64,000 nt of DNA from Hungatella hathewayi WAL-18680 (GTDB lineage: Bacteria > Bacillota > Clostridia > Lachnospirales > Lachnospiraceae). The stretch spans positions 202,609-266,608 of the forward strand of contig NZ_JH379030.1 of the NCBI RefSeq assembly GCF_000235505.1, given 5' to 3'. The notes under the pieces are model-generated. The model was not told the DNA's origin. It saw only the letters and a list, made by a program, of their open reading frames with translations, and ran no database searches. Position numbers and translations under genes: made by a program. Positions 1-9,217 of this stretch are shown piece after piece (the first letter of the stretch is position 1; the number at the start of each line of letters is the position of its first letter).

Positions 1-1242
1 TCCCAGAACCTCCTGCCACAATTTAAAGTCCGTATCATACCGCACCTGAAAATCATTGTCGCCCTGCAGGATCAGCATGGGGATGGTTAATTCCTGCGCA
101 ATCGCTTTCTGGTCAATGGCATTCAGACTGACCCAGTAACTCACCGGATAACCCAGAAGCATTTCATCCTGGGCATCCGTGCTTTCCGGAGTAAGCCCGT
201 GAACCCTGTCCAGTTCACTCTGGATTTTGGCAATATGAGCGGCCTTTTCTTCTTCAGACAGTGTGGTATTCTGCTCCATCATGGTCTTGTTTTGTTCCAG
301 AATAATATCTTCAATCCGGCGGAGTGTCCCTCCCAGGGAAACGATTCCCTTGATTTCCGGATTATCCAGTGCGAATTTAGGTGAGAGCATTCCGCCCTGA
401 CTATGGCCAATCAGGTATAACTGACTGCCATCCACCCGCGGTTCCTCCAGTGCAAAACGCACCGCATCCTGGACATCATACAAATACTCAGTCTGGACAT
501 CTATCACATCCTCCGGATAAACATAGGAGCGCTTATCATAGCGGATGGAGGCAATCCCATTGTCCGCCAGTCCCTGCGCAAGGTCGGCAAACGGCCTGTT
601 GTCTGCCGCGCCAATCCGGCAATCCATCCCCTGAGCCCCTGAACCGTGCACCAGAATCACCACCGGAGGATTCTCCACCTTTTTAGGCAGTGTCAGCATT
701 CCGTTCAATTGTTTCTGCGCATCATACCCCAGCTGAATCGGAATTTCCTCCCAGTTTTCCCCTGATTCCGGCACCACGGCCAGGGGGCCCAAATCCATGG
801 AAAGCGCCTCAACAGTCCCATCATCTGAAAAAGTAAAACTTGTAAGTACATGATAGCGTGAGTGAACCGAAGTCACCTGCACGTTGGTTTTTCCTTCCGC
901 CTGCGTGGTCTGTATTGATTCACTGCCGCCGTATACACGGGCAGCCGTCATGAGTCCACTCCACTCCTGTTTTAACTGTTCCTGGGTAATCTCATTTTGC
1001 AAAAGCGTCCCCGCCTCCTGATAGAAACTGTCAAACTGCCCCTGACGGAATAACTCCACATAAGCGGCGGCACGGTTCTCAAGTTCCTGCTTATCTAAAC
1101 TTGGTTCTGAGGGTATCTCTGTGGATATCTCGACCGGCGGCGCCACAGAGGAGGACGGCTGGTCAGACTGCTGGAAATCTTTACAGGCAGTGAGTGTCAT
1201 TGCGGCTGTCAGCAGAACCAGCCCTTTTCGATTGAATTTCAT
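1..1242 (-). CDS. alpha/beta hydrolase lipoprotein with N-terminal DUF3887-like domain (partial)
   Basis: Exported serine hydrolase anchored as a lipoprotein; the substrate is unknown. The ATG at 1240-1242 follows an AAAAGGAG ribosome site. Residues 1-20 form a short lipoprotein signal ending LTAC (Cys20). A linker of Ser and Pro follows, then an NTF2-like region of about 90 residues resembling DUF3887. The alpha/beta-hydrolase domain shows HGSGAQG (oxyanion region), the nucleophile elbow GHSQGG, and a late GDNDFQV segment that fits the acid-loop region. The gene runs off the left edge, so the catalytic His is not visible. This order (lipobox, DUF3887, hydrolase) is common in Firmicutes proteins annotated as dienelactone hydrolase-like or acyl-CoA thioester hydrolase-like. 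Domain calls are from motif recognition only. Confidence 0.85.
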   Translation of the reverse strand, partial: MKFNRKGLVLLTAAMTLTACKDFQQSDQPSSSVAPPVEISTEIPSEPSLDKQELENRAAAYVELFRQGQFDSFYQEAGTLLQNEITQEQLKQEWSGLMTAARVYGGSESIQTTQAEGKTNVQVTSVHSRYHVLTSFTFSDDGTVEALSMDLGPLAVVPESGENWEEIPIQLGYDAQKQLNGMLTLPKKVENPPVVILVHGSGAQGMDCRIGAADNRPFADLAQGLADNGIASIRYDKRSYVYPEDVIDVQTEYLYDVQDAVRFALEEPRVDGSQLYLIGHSQGGMLSPKFALDNPEIKGIVSLGGTLRRIEDIILEQNKTMMEQNTTLSEEEKAAHIAKIQSELDRVHGLTPESTDAQDEMLLGYPVSYWVSLNAIDQKAIAQELTIPMLILQGDNDFQVRYDTDFKLWQEVLG

Positions 1243-1285
1243 ATTTTTAGCTCCTTTTATTAGTTCATTAAATAAATGCCAGTAA

Positions 1286-1316
1286 TATGATATCACATTA
1301 TCAAATTGATATCAAT
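1286..1316 (-). promoter_or_regulatory. Promoter and palindrome upstream of the hydrolase
   Basis: On the minus strand TTGATA (1310-1315) and TATCAT (1287-1292) are 17 bp apart. A perfect 12-bp palindrome, ATTGATATCAAT (1305-1316), covers the -35 element, and a further TATCAA half-site lies next to it. This suggests an operator, but the region is AT-rich and no regulator gene is adjacent. Confidence 0.4.
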
Positions 1317-1400
1317 ATCAAAATATGAAAACAATTCAGTTTTAAAAATCCAACGCACACTCTTTTAACAATTTTTAGTCCTACCCATTAGACGTCCGGC

Positions 1401-3605
1401 TTACCGCAGATAGCTGTCCAGAATCCGCTTGGCCCGCTCCACCACCAGTCCGCTGCCGCCCTCGTTCTTTACGTCCTCCACCATGCTCACCATGAGGATG
1501 GGAGTCCGGATACTGCTGTCGGCGGTGTAGACGGCAAACCAGCCCAGCTCCGTGCCGCTTGTGTCATCCTTGGAGGCTTTTATCTCGGCGGTTCCGGTCT
1601 TTCCTGCCAGCGTGATGTCGCTTCTCATGGCTTTGTGGCCGGTTCCGTGCTCGGAGCTGACCACCTGGATTAAATCCTGCTCCACGATCTCTGCTGCCTC
1701 GGGGGAGCATGCCTGTTGAATCCATGGCTCCGGGGACGGATTCTCTTTGTAGAGGAGAGATGGCTTTAAAACGGTGCCACGGTTGGGGAACATGGTGTAT
1801 AGGGATGCCAGGTGGACGGGGTTAATCAGAACCTCTCCCTGTCCGTAGCCGCTGTCCGCCAGCTGAATCTCTGTCTCGATGTTGTCCGTGTTGGAATACT
1901 GGCCCTTCGCCAGGGTAATCTCAAACGGGATATCCTGGTTGAATCCCAGTCTGTCAAGTCCGGCCATAAAGTCATTGGCGCCAATCTTTAAGGCGGCCCT
2001 CGCAAAGTAAATGTTATCGGAATAAATATAGGCATTTTCCAGGTTCACCGGGCTGTAACTGTGCAGCGTCGTCACCTCATACCTGCCCCAGCTGGCGTCC
2101 TTCTGCCAGCTCATAGGCGCCACCGTCTCGCCGAAGCTCTCACTGGGACTCAGGGCGCCGGACGTCAGGCCGATGGCTCCCGTAATCGGTTTAAAGGAGG
2201 AGCCTGGGGCGAAACGCTGTCGGAACCGGTTTAACATGGGATTTCTCTCGTCCTCGTTGAGCGACGCCCACTTCTCTTCCGACAGACCGAGAATAAAATC
2301 ATTGTTGTCATAGCTTGGGGTGTTCACCAGCGCCAGTACCTCTCCCGTCAGCGGATTCATGGCAACCGTACAGCTTTTGCGGTCCTTGAAGGTATCGTAA
2401 ATCAGGGACTGCAGCTGGCTGTCTATGGTCAGCCGGATATCCTGGCCGTCACTCCTCACGGTGGAGGCCAGAACCAGTTTCTCCGTGCCATCGGCTGTGA
2501 CAATCGTAATTCTGGTGCCGTTCTGCCCTTTTAACTCCGTCTCATACAATCCTTCCATACCGTTTCGGCCAATCACACTGTCCGTCAGGTAACCTTCTCC
2601 CTGATGCTTTTCCAAATCCTCCGCAGTCACATTCTGGACATAGCCCACCAGATGGGCAGCCTTCTCCTCTAAAGGATATCCCCTCACAGTGGTATCCGTA
2701 ATCATGATTCCAGGAATCGTCAACAACTCATCCTGCACCGCCCGGTTTTGAAGATTCCCTTCGTCCGGCGATTCCGATTTTAAGTCAAGTTCATTTACCT
2801 TTTTTAATGTTTTCAGAGGCACCAAGGAATCATCCTTGACCCAGCCGGCGGAAAGTTTCTTGATGATGGACTCTTCGGAGACTCCAAGCAGAACGGAAAG
2901 ATGCTGGATGTCTTCCTCCAGATAGCCATGCTCCGACTGCTCATCCCGGTTCATCTTTCCCGGCACAAGTCCCACCAGGGAGGCGGTTCCCTCCCCGGCC
3001 AGAAGATTCCCGTCTCTGTCCAGCACCCGTCCTCTCGACGCCTTGTCCGTATGTACCCGCACCTTGTCTGTCCGCGTCAGCTGTGGGAATATCACCCAGT
3101 CGCTCCAGGACATTTTATATTCGGTGTCCACTTTTTTATTTCTTTTCTTACTTTCTTTCCCACTCTCCGTCCCATCAGTTACCGGAACAATCTCTTCCTC
3201 ATGGAAATCCACCTGGTTAAAAAAGCTGACTTCCCCCGCCATGGTATCCATAGTGGTCTGGTAATTCACCGCTTCCGTCCCGTCCTCCCTCTGCTCCGTC
3301 TCGATTATCTCAATTCGGATATTGGAAGCCTCGATTCCCTCATAAATTTTTTTATTCCTGTCAACAAAATCCTCCAGACTGATGTTTAAATGGCTCTGCC
3401 CGTCCAGCATTCCATACATCGCCTCATAGTTTCCATCTGCAATATACTGCATATATTCCATCAATAATGTATCCGGCCGTTTCTTTTCCGGTTCCACCGC
3501 TCTATGTGACACAAACCAGAACACACAGCCACCAACTACCATCAATATCACTGCCAAAACCGCCGGTATCACCAAAACAGCCCTTGATTTTCTTCTGCGC
3601 CTCAT
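1401..3605 (-). CDS. Class B penicillin-binding protein (MecA/PBP3-like transpeptidase)
   Basis: Peptidoglycan DD-transpeptidase, membrane-anchored with its catalytic domain outside. The chosen start (ATG 3603-3605) has AAGGAG 6 bases upstream, giving 734 residues; an upstream in-frame ATG has no ribosome site. After a basic RRRRK tail comes a signal anchor (about residues 8-32), then an NTF2-like MecA_N domain (LLMEYMQYIADGNYEAMY), a dimerization domain, and the transpeptidase domain. The three active-site motifs are present: SSFK (Ser about 468), SDN (about 529) and KTGT (about 670). The MecA_N domain places it in the PBP2a/PBP3 group, members of which can have low beta-lactam affinity; resistance cannot be judged from sequence alone. 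It stands alone with no beta-lactam sensor genes beside it. Confidence 0.92.
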   Translation of the reverse strand: MRRRRKSRAVLVIPAVLAVILMVVGGCVFWFVSHRAVEPEKKRPDTLLMEYMQYIADGNYEAMYGMLDGQSHLNISLEDFVDRNKKIYEGIEASNIRIEIIETEQREDGTEAVNYQTTMDTMAGEVSFFNQVDFHEEEIVPVTDGTESGKESKKRNKKVDTEYKMSWSDWVIFPQLTRTDKVRVHTDKASRGRVLDRDGNLLAGEGTASLVGLVPGKMNRDEQSEHGYLEEDIQHLSVLLGVSEESIIKKLSAGWVKDDSLVPLKTLKKVNELDLKSESPDEGNLQNRAVQDELLTIPGIMITDTTVRGYPLEEKAAHLVGYVQNVTAEDLEKHQGEGYLTDSVIGRNGMEGLYETELKGQNGTRITIVTADGTEKLVLASTVRSDGQDIRLTIDSQLQSLIYDTFKDRKSCTVAMNPLTGEVLALVNTPSYDNNDFILGLSEEKWASLNEDERNPMLNRFRQRFAPGSSFKPITGAIGLTSGALSPSESFGETVAPMSWQKDASWGRYEVTTLHSYSPVNLENAYIYSDNIYFARAALKIGANDFMAGLDRLGFNQDIPFEITLAKGQYSNTDNIETEIQLADSGYGQGEVLINPVHLASLYTMFPNRGTVLKPSLLYKENPSPEPWIQQACSPEAAEIVEQDLIQVVSSEHGTGHKAMRSDITLAGKTGTAEIKASKDDTSGTELGWFAVYTADSSIRTPILMVSMVEDVKNEGGSGLVVERAKRILDSYLR

Positions 3606-3786
3606 GTTTAACTCCTTCCAAATGACAAAACTCAAATTCCATGCCAATCATCCCTAATTATTACACATGTAATATATGAAGTCAATATCACGGACTTTAT
3701 CTTTAAAATTCTTAAGAAAATTTTAACGTAATATCAAAGGCTGCTAATTCCATAATTTTGATATTCTTTTGTTTCTTAAAACGAAC

Positions 3787-3814
3787 GGGAGCAAGTTTCC
3801 CTGCTCCCGCTGTT
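3787..3814 (-). terminator. Terminator after cfa
   Basis: On the minus strand GCGGGAGCA and GCTCCCGT form an 8-bp GC-rich stem followed by TCGTTTT, 14 bases past the stop of the cyclopropane synthase gene. Confidence 0.6.
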
Positions 3815-3827
3815 ACCTATCCCCACT

Positions 3828-4991
3828 CTAATACCATCTCACCAACGGCAGCTGATTATTAATTCCCTCCGAAAACAAAATCTGGTGCAAATCGATAATC
3901 CCATTGTGAAATGTCGCCGCGCAGGCCGACAAATACAAATCCCACATCCTCACAAACCGCTCATCAAACATACTGCGTACCTCGTTTAAATGCTCCCGGT
4001 AATTCCTCTCCCAGCACAACAGCGTCCGATTATAATGAGGTCGGAGATTCTCTACATCCAAAGTATGGAATCCGTCTTCCGCCGCGCAGGCAAGCATTTC
4101 CCTGAGACTGGGAACCATTCCTCCCTGGAAAATGTATTTCTTAATCCACGGGTCCCCGGCGTGCTCCTTCAGGCCGCTGATAAAATGCAGCAAAAACAGC
4201 CCGCCCGGCTTCAGCACCTTCTTTCCGCAGTCCATAAACAGCTGATAATGGTCCCGTCCCACATGCTCCACCATCCCAACACTCACAATACGGTCGAATT
4301 TTCGTCCGCATTTGGGCAAATCCCGGTAATCCATCAACTCCACCGTGACAAGCTCCTCCAGATGCTCCGCCGCAATCCGCCGCTTGACTTCCCGATACTG
4401 CTCCTCACTCAGCGTAATGCCCATTCCCTGCACACCATATTTTTTCGCCGCCTCAATGAGCAGAAATCCCCACCCACAGCCAATATCCAGCAGGGACATC
4501 CCCTTCTTCAAATACAATTTCTGTAAAATGTAATCCACCTTATTCACCTGCGCCTGGAAAAGCGTGTCATCCGGATGCAGGAAATACCCGCAGGAATAAC
4601 TCATCGTCTCATCCAGCCACAGCTTATAGAAATCATTTCCGATATCATAATGGCTCTGCACTTCCTTCTGCTGGTTGTGCTTTGTGGTAGGCGGGTGCAT
4701 CAGCTTCTTAAGCGTCGACTCGTCCGTGGAAAACTTATCCATCTGCCCCAGAAAATGATCCAGAGCATAGTAAAGATTTCCTTCAATCTCCAAATCCCCG
4801 TCCATATACGCCTCACCCAGCGCCAGCGAAGTGCTTGTCATCAGGGAAGCCAGCGGAATCGGCTTCTTAACATTCACCGTAAACTCCGGCTCCCCCTCCC
4901 CAATCCGGTATTCCTTCCCATTGATTTTCACACAGAACGGATACTGGTCAAATTTCTGTAAAAACGATACTAACACATGCTCTTCTAACAT
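3828..4991 (-). CDS. cfa: Cyclopropane-fatty-acyl-phospholipid synthase
   Basis: Transfers a methylene group from S-adenosylmethionine to double bonds of membrane phospholipid acyl chains. The SAM-binding motif LDIGCGWGFLL lies at about residue 167, followed by GITLSEEQ and VSVGMVEHVG, all typical of the CMAS family. The N-terminal lipid-binding region and total length (387 residues) are normal. The ATG at 4989-4991 is preferred because GAGGG lies upstream; an in-frame GTG five codons earlier lacks a ribosome site. The gene is monocistronic, with a terminator directly after it. The family is associated with adaptation of membranes to acid and stationary phase; nothing in the sequence shows its regulation here. 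Confidence 0.95.
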   Translation of the reverse strand: MLEEHVLVSFLQKFDQYPFCVKINGKEYRIGEGEPEFTVNVKKPIPLASLMTSTSLALGEAYMDGDLEIEGNLYYALDHFLGQMDKFSTDESTLKKLMHPPTTKHNQQKEVQSHYDIGNDFYKLWLDETMSYSCGYFLHPDDTLFQAQVNKVDYILQKLYLKKGMSLLDIGCGWGFLLIEAAKKYGVQGMGITLSEEQYREVKRRIAAEHLEELVTVELMDYRDLPKCGRKFDRIVSVGMVEHVGRDHYQLFMDCGKKVLKPGGLFLLHFISGLKEHAGDPWIKKYIFQGGMVPSLREMLACAAEDGFHTLDVENLRPHYNRTLLCWERNYREHLNEVRSMFDERFVRMWDLYLSACAATFHNGIIDLHQILFSEGINNQLPLVRWY

Positions 4992-5111
4992 TTCGTCTGC
5001 CCTCACATATCAAGATATTCTTACCCTTAATATGCCCATCCCAGACATGCTTCATACCAGACAGCGCTCATTTCCCCAGCCGCACACTCACTCCATAACT
5101 TCCAATCCGCT

Positions 5112-6542
5112 TCACACCGAAGCGCCCACCGGACACCCCTGCGTCTTCTCCATCTCCTCTTTCTCCTGAATCTGCCGATTCAGCTTTTTCATCGAGGGAA
5201 TCACAAAACAGGCCACCACAATGGCAGAACCAATATCCGCCACCGGCCCGGCATAAAGAATTCCGTCCAGACCGAAAAACAGCGGCAGAATCAACAGCAG
5301 CGGAATCAGAAGAATCAACTGCCGCATCATGGACAGAATCGACGCCTTAAGCGGCTGCCCCGTCGCCTGAAAATAGTTGGTCGACACAATCTGGAACCCA
5401 GAGCAGAACAGGCCGCCCAGGTAAATCCTCATACATTTGACAGCAAACTGCGTAAACTGTGCATTTCCACTTCCAAACAGACTTAGTATCAGGTGCGGCA
5501 CCGTCTGACAGATCAGCCATCCCACCGACACCGAAACTGTAGCATAGATAATGGCCTTGCCATAGGTAGACCGGATTCGCTTATAATTCCCCGCCCCGTA
5601 GTTGTACCCCAGAATAGGCTGGGAGCCCACCCCGATGCCGATACAGAAGGAGCCAAGAATCATCACAATCTTCATCACAATTCCCATGGCGCTCAGCGCC
5701 ACATCCCCGGTCACCTCGCTCTGGTTCCCGTAATGCACCAGCGAATTGTTCATCACCACCTGCATCACACAGGCCACCAGCTGGGAAATGCCAGAGGAAG
5801 CCCCCATCACCAGGAACCCCTTGCAGACTCCCGGCACCAGTTTCATCAGTTTCAACTGAAAACGCATATTCCCCCGTTTCCAGAAATAGTGGCATAAAAT
5901 GCCGGCCGACAATATCTGGGACGTAATCGTGGCGATCGCTGCCCCTTTCACTCCCCAATGGAACACAAAAATATACAGCGGGTCCAGAATCGTATTCAGA
6001 GCCGCGCCAATCAAAATTCCATACATGGAAAGCCGCGGATTCCCATCCGTCCTCGCCATGTTGGACATCGTAACCCCCAGCACACTGAAAGGCACTCCCA
6101 TCAGAACAATGGAAGCGTAATCCCTGGCATATGGCATAATCGTCTCCGTAGCGCCAAACATCCGAAGCAGCGGGTCCAGAAACAGCAGCCCCAGCCCGGA
6201 TATGGCAATCCCGATGATAAGGGATATCGTAAACAGGTTGTTCAGCGTCACATTCGCCTCATGCTCATTCCGCTCCCCCAGCTTGATAGCCGCATAGGCC
6301 CCGCCACCGGAACCGGCCAGCGTCGCAAAGGCCATGACAATGGTCATCATCGGAAACGAAACCGTAGTGGCGGCATTTCCCAGATACCCCACTCCCTGTC
6401 CAATAAAAATCTGGTCCACGATGTTGTACACCGAATTGACCAGACACGCAATAATCGAAGGTACGGAGAAGGCCAGCAGTAACTTGCCGACCGGCTCCGT
6501 ACCCAGCGGATTTTCTTTCTGTATTGTTGTAACTTCACTCAT
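5112..6542 (-). CDS. MATE family efflux transporter
   Basis: Multidrug/toxin extrusion antiporter of 476 residues with about 12 predicted membrane segments in two homologous halves. The first half starts PVGKLLLAFSVPSIIACLVN and the second MGASSGISQLVACVMQVVMN, the usual pseudo-repeat of the family. It probably uses Na+ or H+ to expel cationic compounds; substrates cannot be predicted. The start ATG (6540-6542) is only 6 bases after the stop of a MarR regulator gene. Its AAAGGAG site lies at the end of that gene, so the two are one operon. Expression is expected to be controlled by the MarR operators at 7001-7065. Confidence 0.92.
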   Translation of the reverse strand: MSEVTTIQKENPLGTEPVGKLLLAFSVPSIIACLVNSVYNIVDQIFIGQGVGYLGNAATTVSFPMMTIVMAFATLAGSGGGAYAAIKLGERNEHEANVTLNNLFTISLIIGIAISGLGLLFLDPLLRMFGATETIMPYARDYASIVLMGVPFSVLGVTMSNMARTDGNPRLSMYGILIGAALNTILDPLYIFVFHWGVKGAAIATITSQILSAGILCHYFWKRGNMRFQLKLMKLVPGVCKGFLVMGASSGISQLVACVMQVVMNNSLVHYGNQSEVTGDVALSAMGIVMKIVMILGSFCIGIGVGSQPILGYNYGAGNYKRIRSTYGKAIIYATVSVSVGWLICQTVPHLILSLFGSGNAQFTQFAVKCMRIYLGGLFCSGFQIVSTNYFQATGQPLKASILSMMRQLILLIPLLLILPLFFGLDGILYAGPVADIGSAIVVACFVIPSMKKLNRQIQEKEEMEKTQGCPVGASV

Positions 6543-6548
6543 AGTTGT

Positions 6549-6986
6549 CTAACTCCTTTCATTCATGTACTTCCATGCATTTTCTGCCATTCTTTTCAGT
6601 AACTGTTCTGCCTGTGCACACTCCTCGGGTGTCAGACCGTCCACCAAAATCTCATTCCACGCCTGCCTGATATCATAGAGCTGTTCAATGATGGCAACCG
6701 CCTTCTCCGTCGTATATAAACATCTGGAGCGCTTATCCGTCTCATCCATCTCCACCCGGATATATCCCTGCTCCTCCAGCTTCTGAATCCCCTTCGTCAC
6801 CGTCCCCTTGTCAAAATGCCCCAGCTGCGCCACCCCATACATACTGATTCCCTCATGCTCATGGATACACACCAAAAAAGACAGCTGCCCGCTGCCAATC
6901 CCATACTCCACCAGTTTCCTGTCATAAAACCGATGCACCTGCCGGTATATCATGGATATGTGGCTCATTGTCGTAATCTGCTTCAT
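6549..6986 (-). CDS. MarR family transcriptional regulator
   Basis: Winged-helix repressor of 145 residues, probably acting as a dimer and released by a small ligand. Visible features are an N-terminal helix pair, the recognition region (SMYGVAQLGHFDKGTVTKGIQKLEEQGYI), and a wing with the family Asp/Arg cluster (VEMDETDKRSRCLYTTEKA). Three ATG codons stand in tandem; the third (6984-6986) is best spaced from the GGGAG site, so it is taken as the start. The gene is first in an operon with a MATE pump, the classical MarR-efflux arrangement, and it almost certainly represses itself and the pump through the inverted repeats just upstream. Confidence 0.92.
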   Translation of the reverse strand: MKQITTMSHISMIYRQVHRFYDRKLVEYGIGSGQLSFLVCIHEHEGISMYGVAQLGHFDKGTVTKGIQKLEEQGYIRVEMDETDKRSRCLYTTEKAVAIIEQLYDIRQAWNEILVDGLTPEECAQAEQLLKRMAENAWKYMNERS

Positions 6987-7000
6987 CATCATCTCCCATA

Positions 7001-7065
7001 ATTTAGTTGGATATTCAACCAAATTAATATAGCACAAATTAGTTGGGGAGTCAACTAATTTGTGC
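7001..7065 (-). promoter_or_regulatory. marR-MATE promoter with two MarR operators
   Basis: On the minus strand TTGACT (7049-7054) and TATATT (7026-7031) are spaced 17 bp. Operator 1 is a perfect 14-bp inverted repeat (7032-7045 with 7052-7065, half-site CAACTAATTTGTGC, 6-bp spacer) that covers the -35 and the spacer. Operator 2 (7001-7024, ATTTAGTTG then CAACCAAAT) covers the start of transcription. Both share TAGTTG/CAACTA cores, so one regulator probably binds both; the adjacent MarR protein is the obvious candidate. Confidence 0.8.
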
Positions 7066-7173
7066 CATTATTGTGAAGACAGGGCTTATATGATATACTT
7101 TTAAGAAAATGATGATATGATTGCGCGTTAGAATATTTCTATCTATCATTTCCGCGCAGAAAGGATACCACCT

Positions 7174-7993
7174 ATGCTGGTTACAATACAACAAACAAAA
7201 GCAAATTCTGAAAATCTGTATGAAGTTTCCTCCAACGGCCAACTATTATTTCAGGCGAAAGCCCCCTGGATGAACATTTCTTTGCCGTTTAAGGCAGAAA
7301 ATCTACGTGAACTCACCTTCTCCAATTCTGCATGGGAGCCTATTTATACGACACGTTATAAATTCATCGACAACCTTGTGGAGGAGTCGATTCCATTTAA
7401 ATATCTGCTGACAAAGGAACAGCGTTTCGGACAATTTGAAATCATCAGCGGAAATGGTACCGAAGGGTCCTTCTATGTCATGCAGAATGGCATGTTTGAC
7501 AGTAAATTCTGTATCGAGTGCATGGGAAAGGTTTTTCTGGGATACAGCCTTGATAAGGAAAAACAATTATGTGTCCATCTATGACGGCGATAAACAGATT
7601 GCGCAAATCACGAAGCCCCTTACAGTTATAGACAACCTGGATTCCTATTTTCTTCACATAAAGGATGAATATGAATCCATCGTCCCAATTCTATCATTCT
7701 TCACCGTTTATTATGACTATCGGAAATATAATAACAGCGGGGAATTCACCAAGAACTCCGTTGAAATAACTACAAGCTATACCTATGGCAAGAATAACGA
7801 CAAATACAATCCAAACTGGATTGCCGAGGAATTTGGCCAGCAGACTGCGGATGAATTGGAGCGGAACTTAAACACCTTGATGGAACAGGGTTCCGCCCAG
7901 GCAAAAAAGATTGTAAAATTGGTCGGTTTCATTTTTCTGGTCCTTATTCTGCTGGCTATTATATTATTTGTGTGCATTTATACTTTCTTGTAA
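7174..7993 (+). pseudogene. Tail-anchored protein of unknown function, frameshifted
   Basis: Two reading frames form one protein. The first frame begins at ATG 7174 (AGAAAGGA upstream) and runs into AGYSLDKE-type sequence near 7560. The sense then continues in the +1 frame (NNYVSIYDGDKQIAQITK...) to 7993. The switch point is a run of five A at about 7563-7567; four A would give one continuous frame of about 272 residues. The protein ends in a hydrophobic helix (LVGFIFLVLILLAIILFVCI), so it would be tail-anchored in the membrane with a soluble N-terminal domain. The fold resembles tubby/LURP-like proteins in its short beta-strand pattern, but I do not recognise it with certainty. It may be a true pseudogene, a phase-variable homopolymer, or a sequencing error. 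Confidence 0.65.
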
Positions 7994-8055
7994 GGTTCTA
8001 ACCTGTTATAAAAAAAGGGCAGGCCACTTTTACAGCAGCCTCATCCCGCAATAGA

Positions 8056-9216
8056 TTATGTGTAAACTTTAATGCCCCGTCTCAAACGTTCCAGTCCATC
8101 CAGAAGCCGCTCTCTCGGACATGCCGTATTCATCCGCAGAAACGCTCTTCCGTTTCCACCATATACCATGCCGGCCGACAGATAAAGTCCTGTCTCCGCC
8201 CGGAGGTACCGGCACAATTCTGACGCGTCTTCAATGATTCCACTGCAGTCCAGCCAGAGTAAGTAAGTGGCATGGGCCGGTACCAGAGACACCTCCGGTA
8301 TTTCAGCTTTCAGGAATTTGCGGACCGTTTCCCGGTTTTGTGCCAGATACTTCCTGAGAGCATCCAGCCAGCTATCTCCTTTTGTAAACGCTGCAATGGC
8401 CGCATCAATGGCAAAGGCATTGGGTTCCGCCACCTCATCCGTATTCAGGGCCCGCTCCATCCTATGGCGCAGTTCTTTGTTTGGCACCATGACCGCCGCG
8501 GTCTGCAGCCCCGCCAGATTGAAGGCTTTTGTGGGAGCCAGGCAGGTGACACTGTTCTGCGCACATTTCTCCGACACCGATGCAAACGGAATATAGCTGT
8601 ATCCCGGCTCTGTCAAATCGCAGTGGATTTCATCTGTCAGTACCCTCACATGATTGGCCGCGCAGAGTTCCCCAATCCTCCCCAGCTCCTCCCTGCTCCA
8701 AATCATACCGGTGGGATTGTGTGGATTACAGAGAATCATCAGTGTCGTTTGGGGCTCTGACAGCTTCTTCTCTAAATCTTTCCAGTCAATCCGGTAATTC
8801 GCTCCATCATAGAGTAACTGGTTCTCGATAATGTTACGGCCATTGTTTCGGATAGAATGAAAAAAGATATTGTAGACCGGCGTCTGAACCAGCACATTTT
8901 CCCCAACCGTCGTCAGCTTTCTGACTGCACTGGAAATGGCCGGAACCACCCCGGTAGTAAACACCAGCCAGTCTTTTTCCATCACAAAGCCGTGACGCCG
9001 TTCCCACCAGCCAGCGACTGCGTCTCTCCACGCATCCGGAACTACCGTATAGCCAAAGATACCGTGGGACGCCCGTTTTATCAGCGCTTCCCTGATTTCC
9101 GGGGCTGTCTCAAAATCCATATCCGCCACCCACATGGGAAGCTCCCCCTCCGGGACATCCCATTTCATGGAGCCAGTTCCCCTCCGCTCGGTTAACTTAT
9201 CAAAATTGTAAGGCAT
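8056..9216 (-). CDS. PatB/MalY-type PLP-dependent C-S lyase (aminotransferase class I fold)
   Basis: Pyridoxal-phosphate enzyme of 386 residues, close in layout to MalY/PatB cystathionine beta-lyases, which release ammonia, pyruvate and a thiol from cystathionine or cysteine conjugates. The N-terminal signature KWDVPEGELPMWVADMDF is typical of this subgroup. The PLP lysine lies in APTKAFNLAGLQ, with LTDEIHCDL upstream supplying the Asp/His that contacts the cofactor ring. A strong GGAGG precedes the ATG at 9214-9216. It is the last gene of a three-gene leftward operon with a DUF3737 protein and a small protein, divergent from a LysR regulator that may control it. Its real substrate could be an amino-acid S-conjugate. 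Confidence 0.9.
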   Translation of the reverse strand: MPYNFDKLTERRGTGSMKWDVPEGELPMWVADMDFETAPEIREALIKRASHGIFGYTVVPDAWRDAVAGWWERRHGFVMEKDWLVFTTGVVPAISSAVRKLTTVGENVLVQTPVYNIFFHSIRNNGRNIIENQLLYDGANYRIDWKDLEKKLSEPQTTLMILCNPHNPTGMIWSREELGRIGELCAANHVRVLTDEIHCDLTEPGYSYIPFASVSEKCAQNSVTCLAPTKAFNLAGLQTAAVMVPNKELRHRMERALNTDEVAEPNAFAIDAAIAAFTKGDSWLDALRKYLAQNRETVRKFLKAEIPEVSLVPAHATYLLWLDCSGIIEDASELCRYLRAETGLYLSAGMVYGGNGRAFLRMNTACPRERLLDGLERLRRGIKVYT

Positions 9217-9217
9217 C

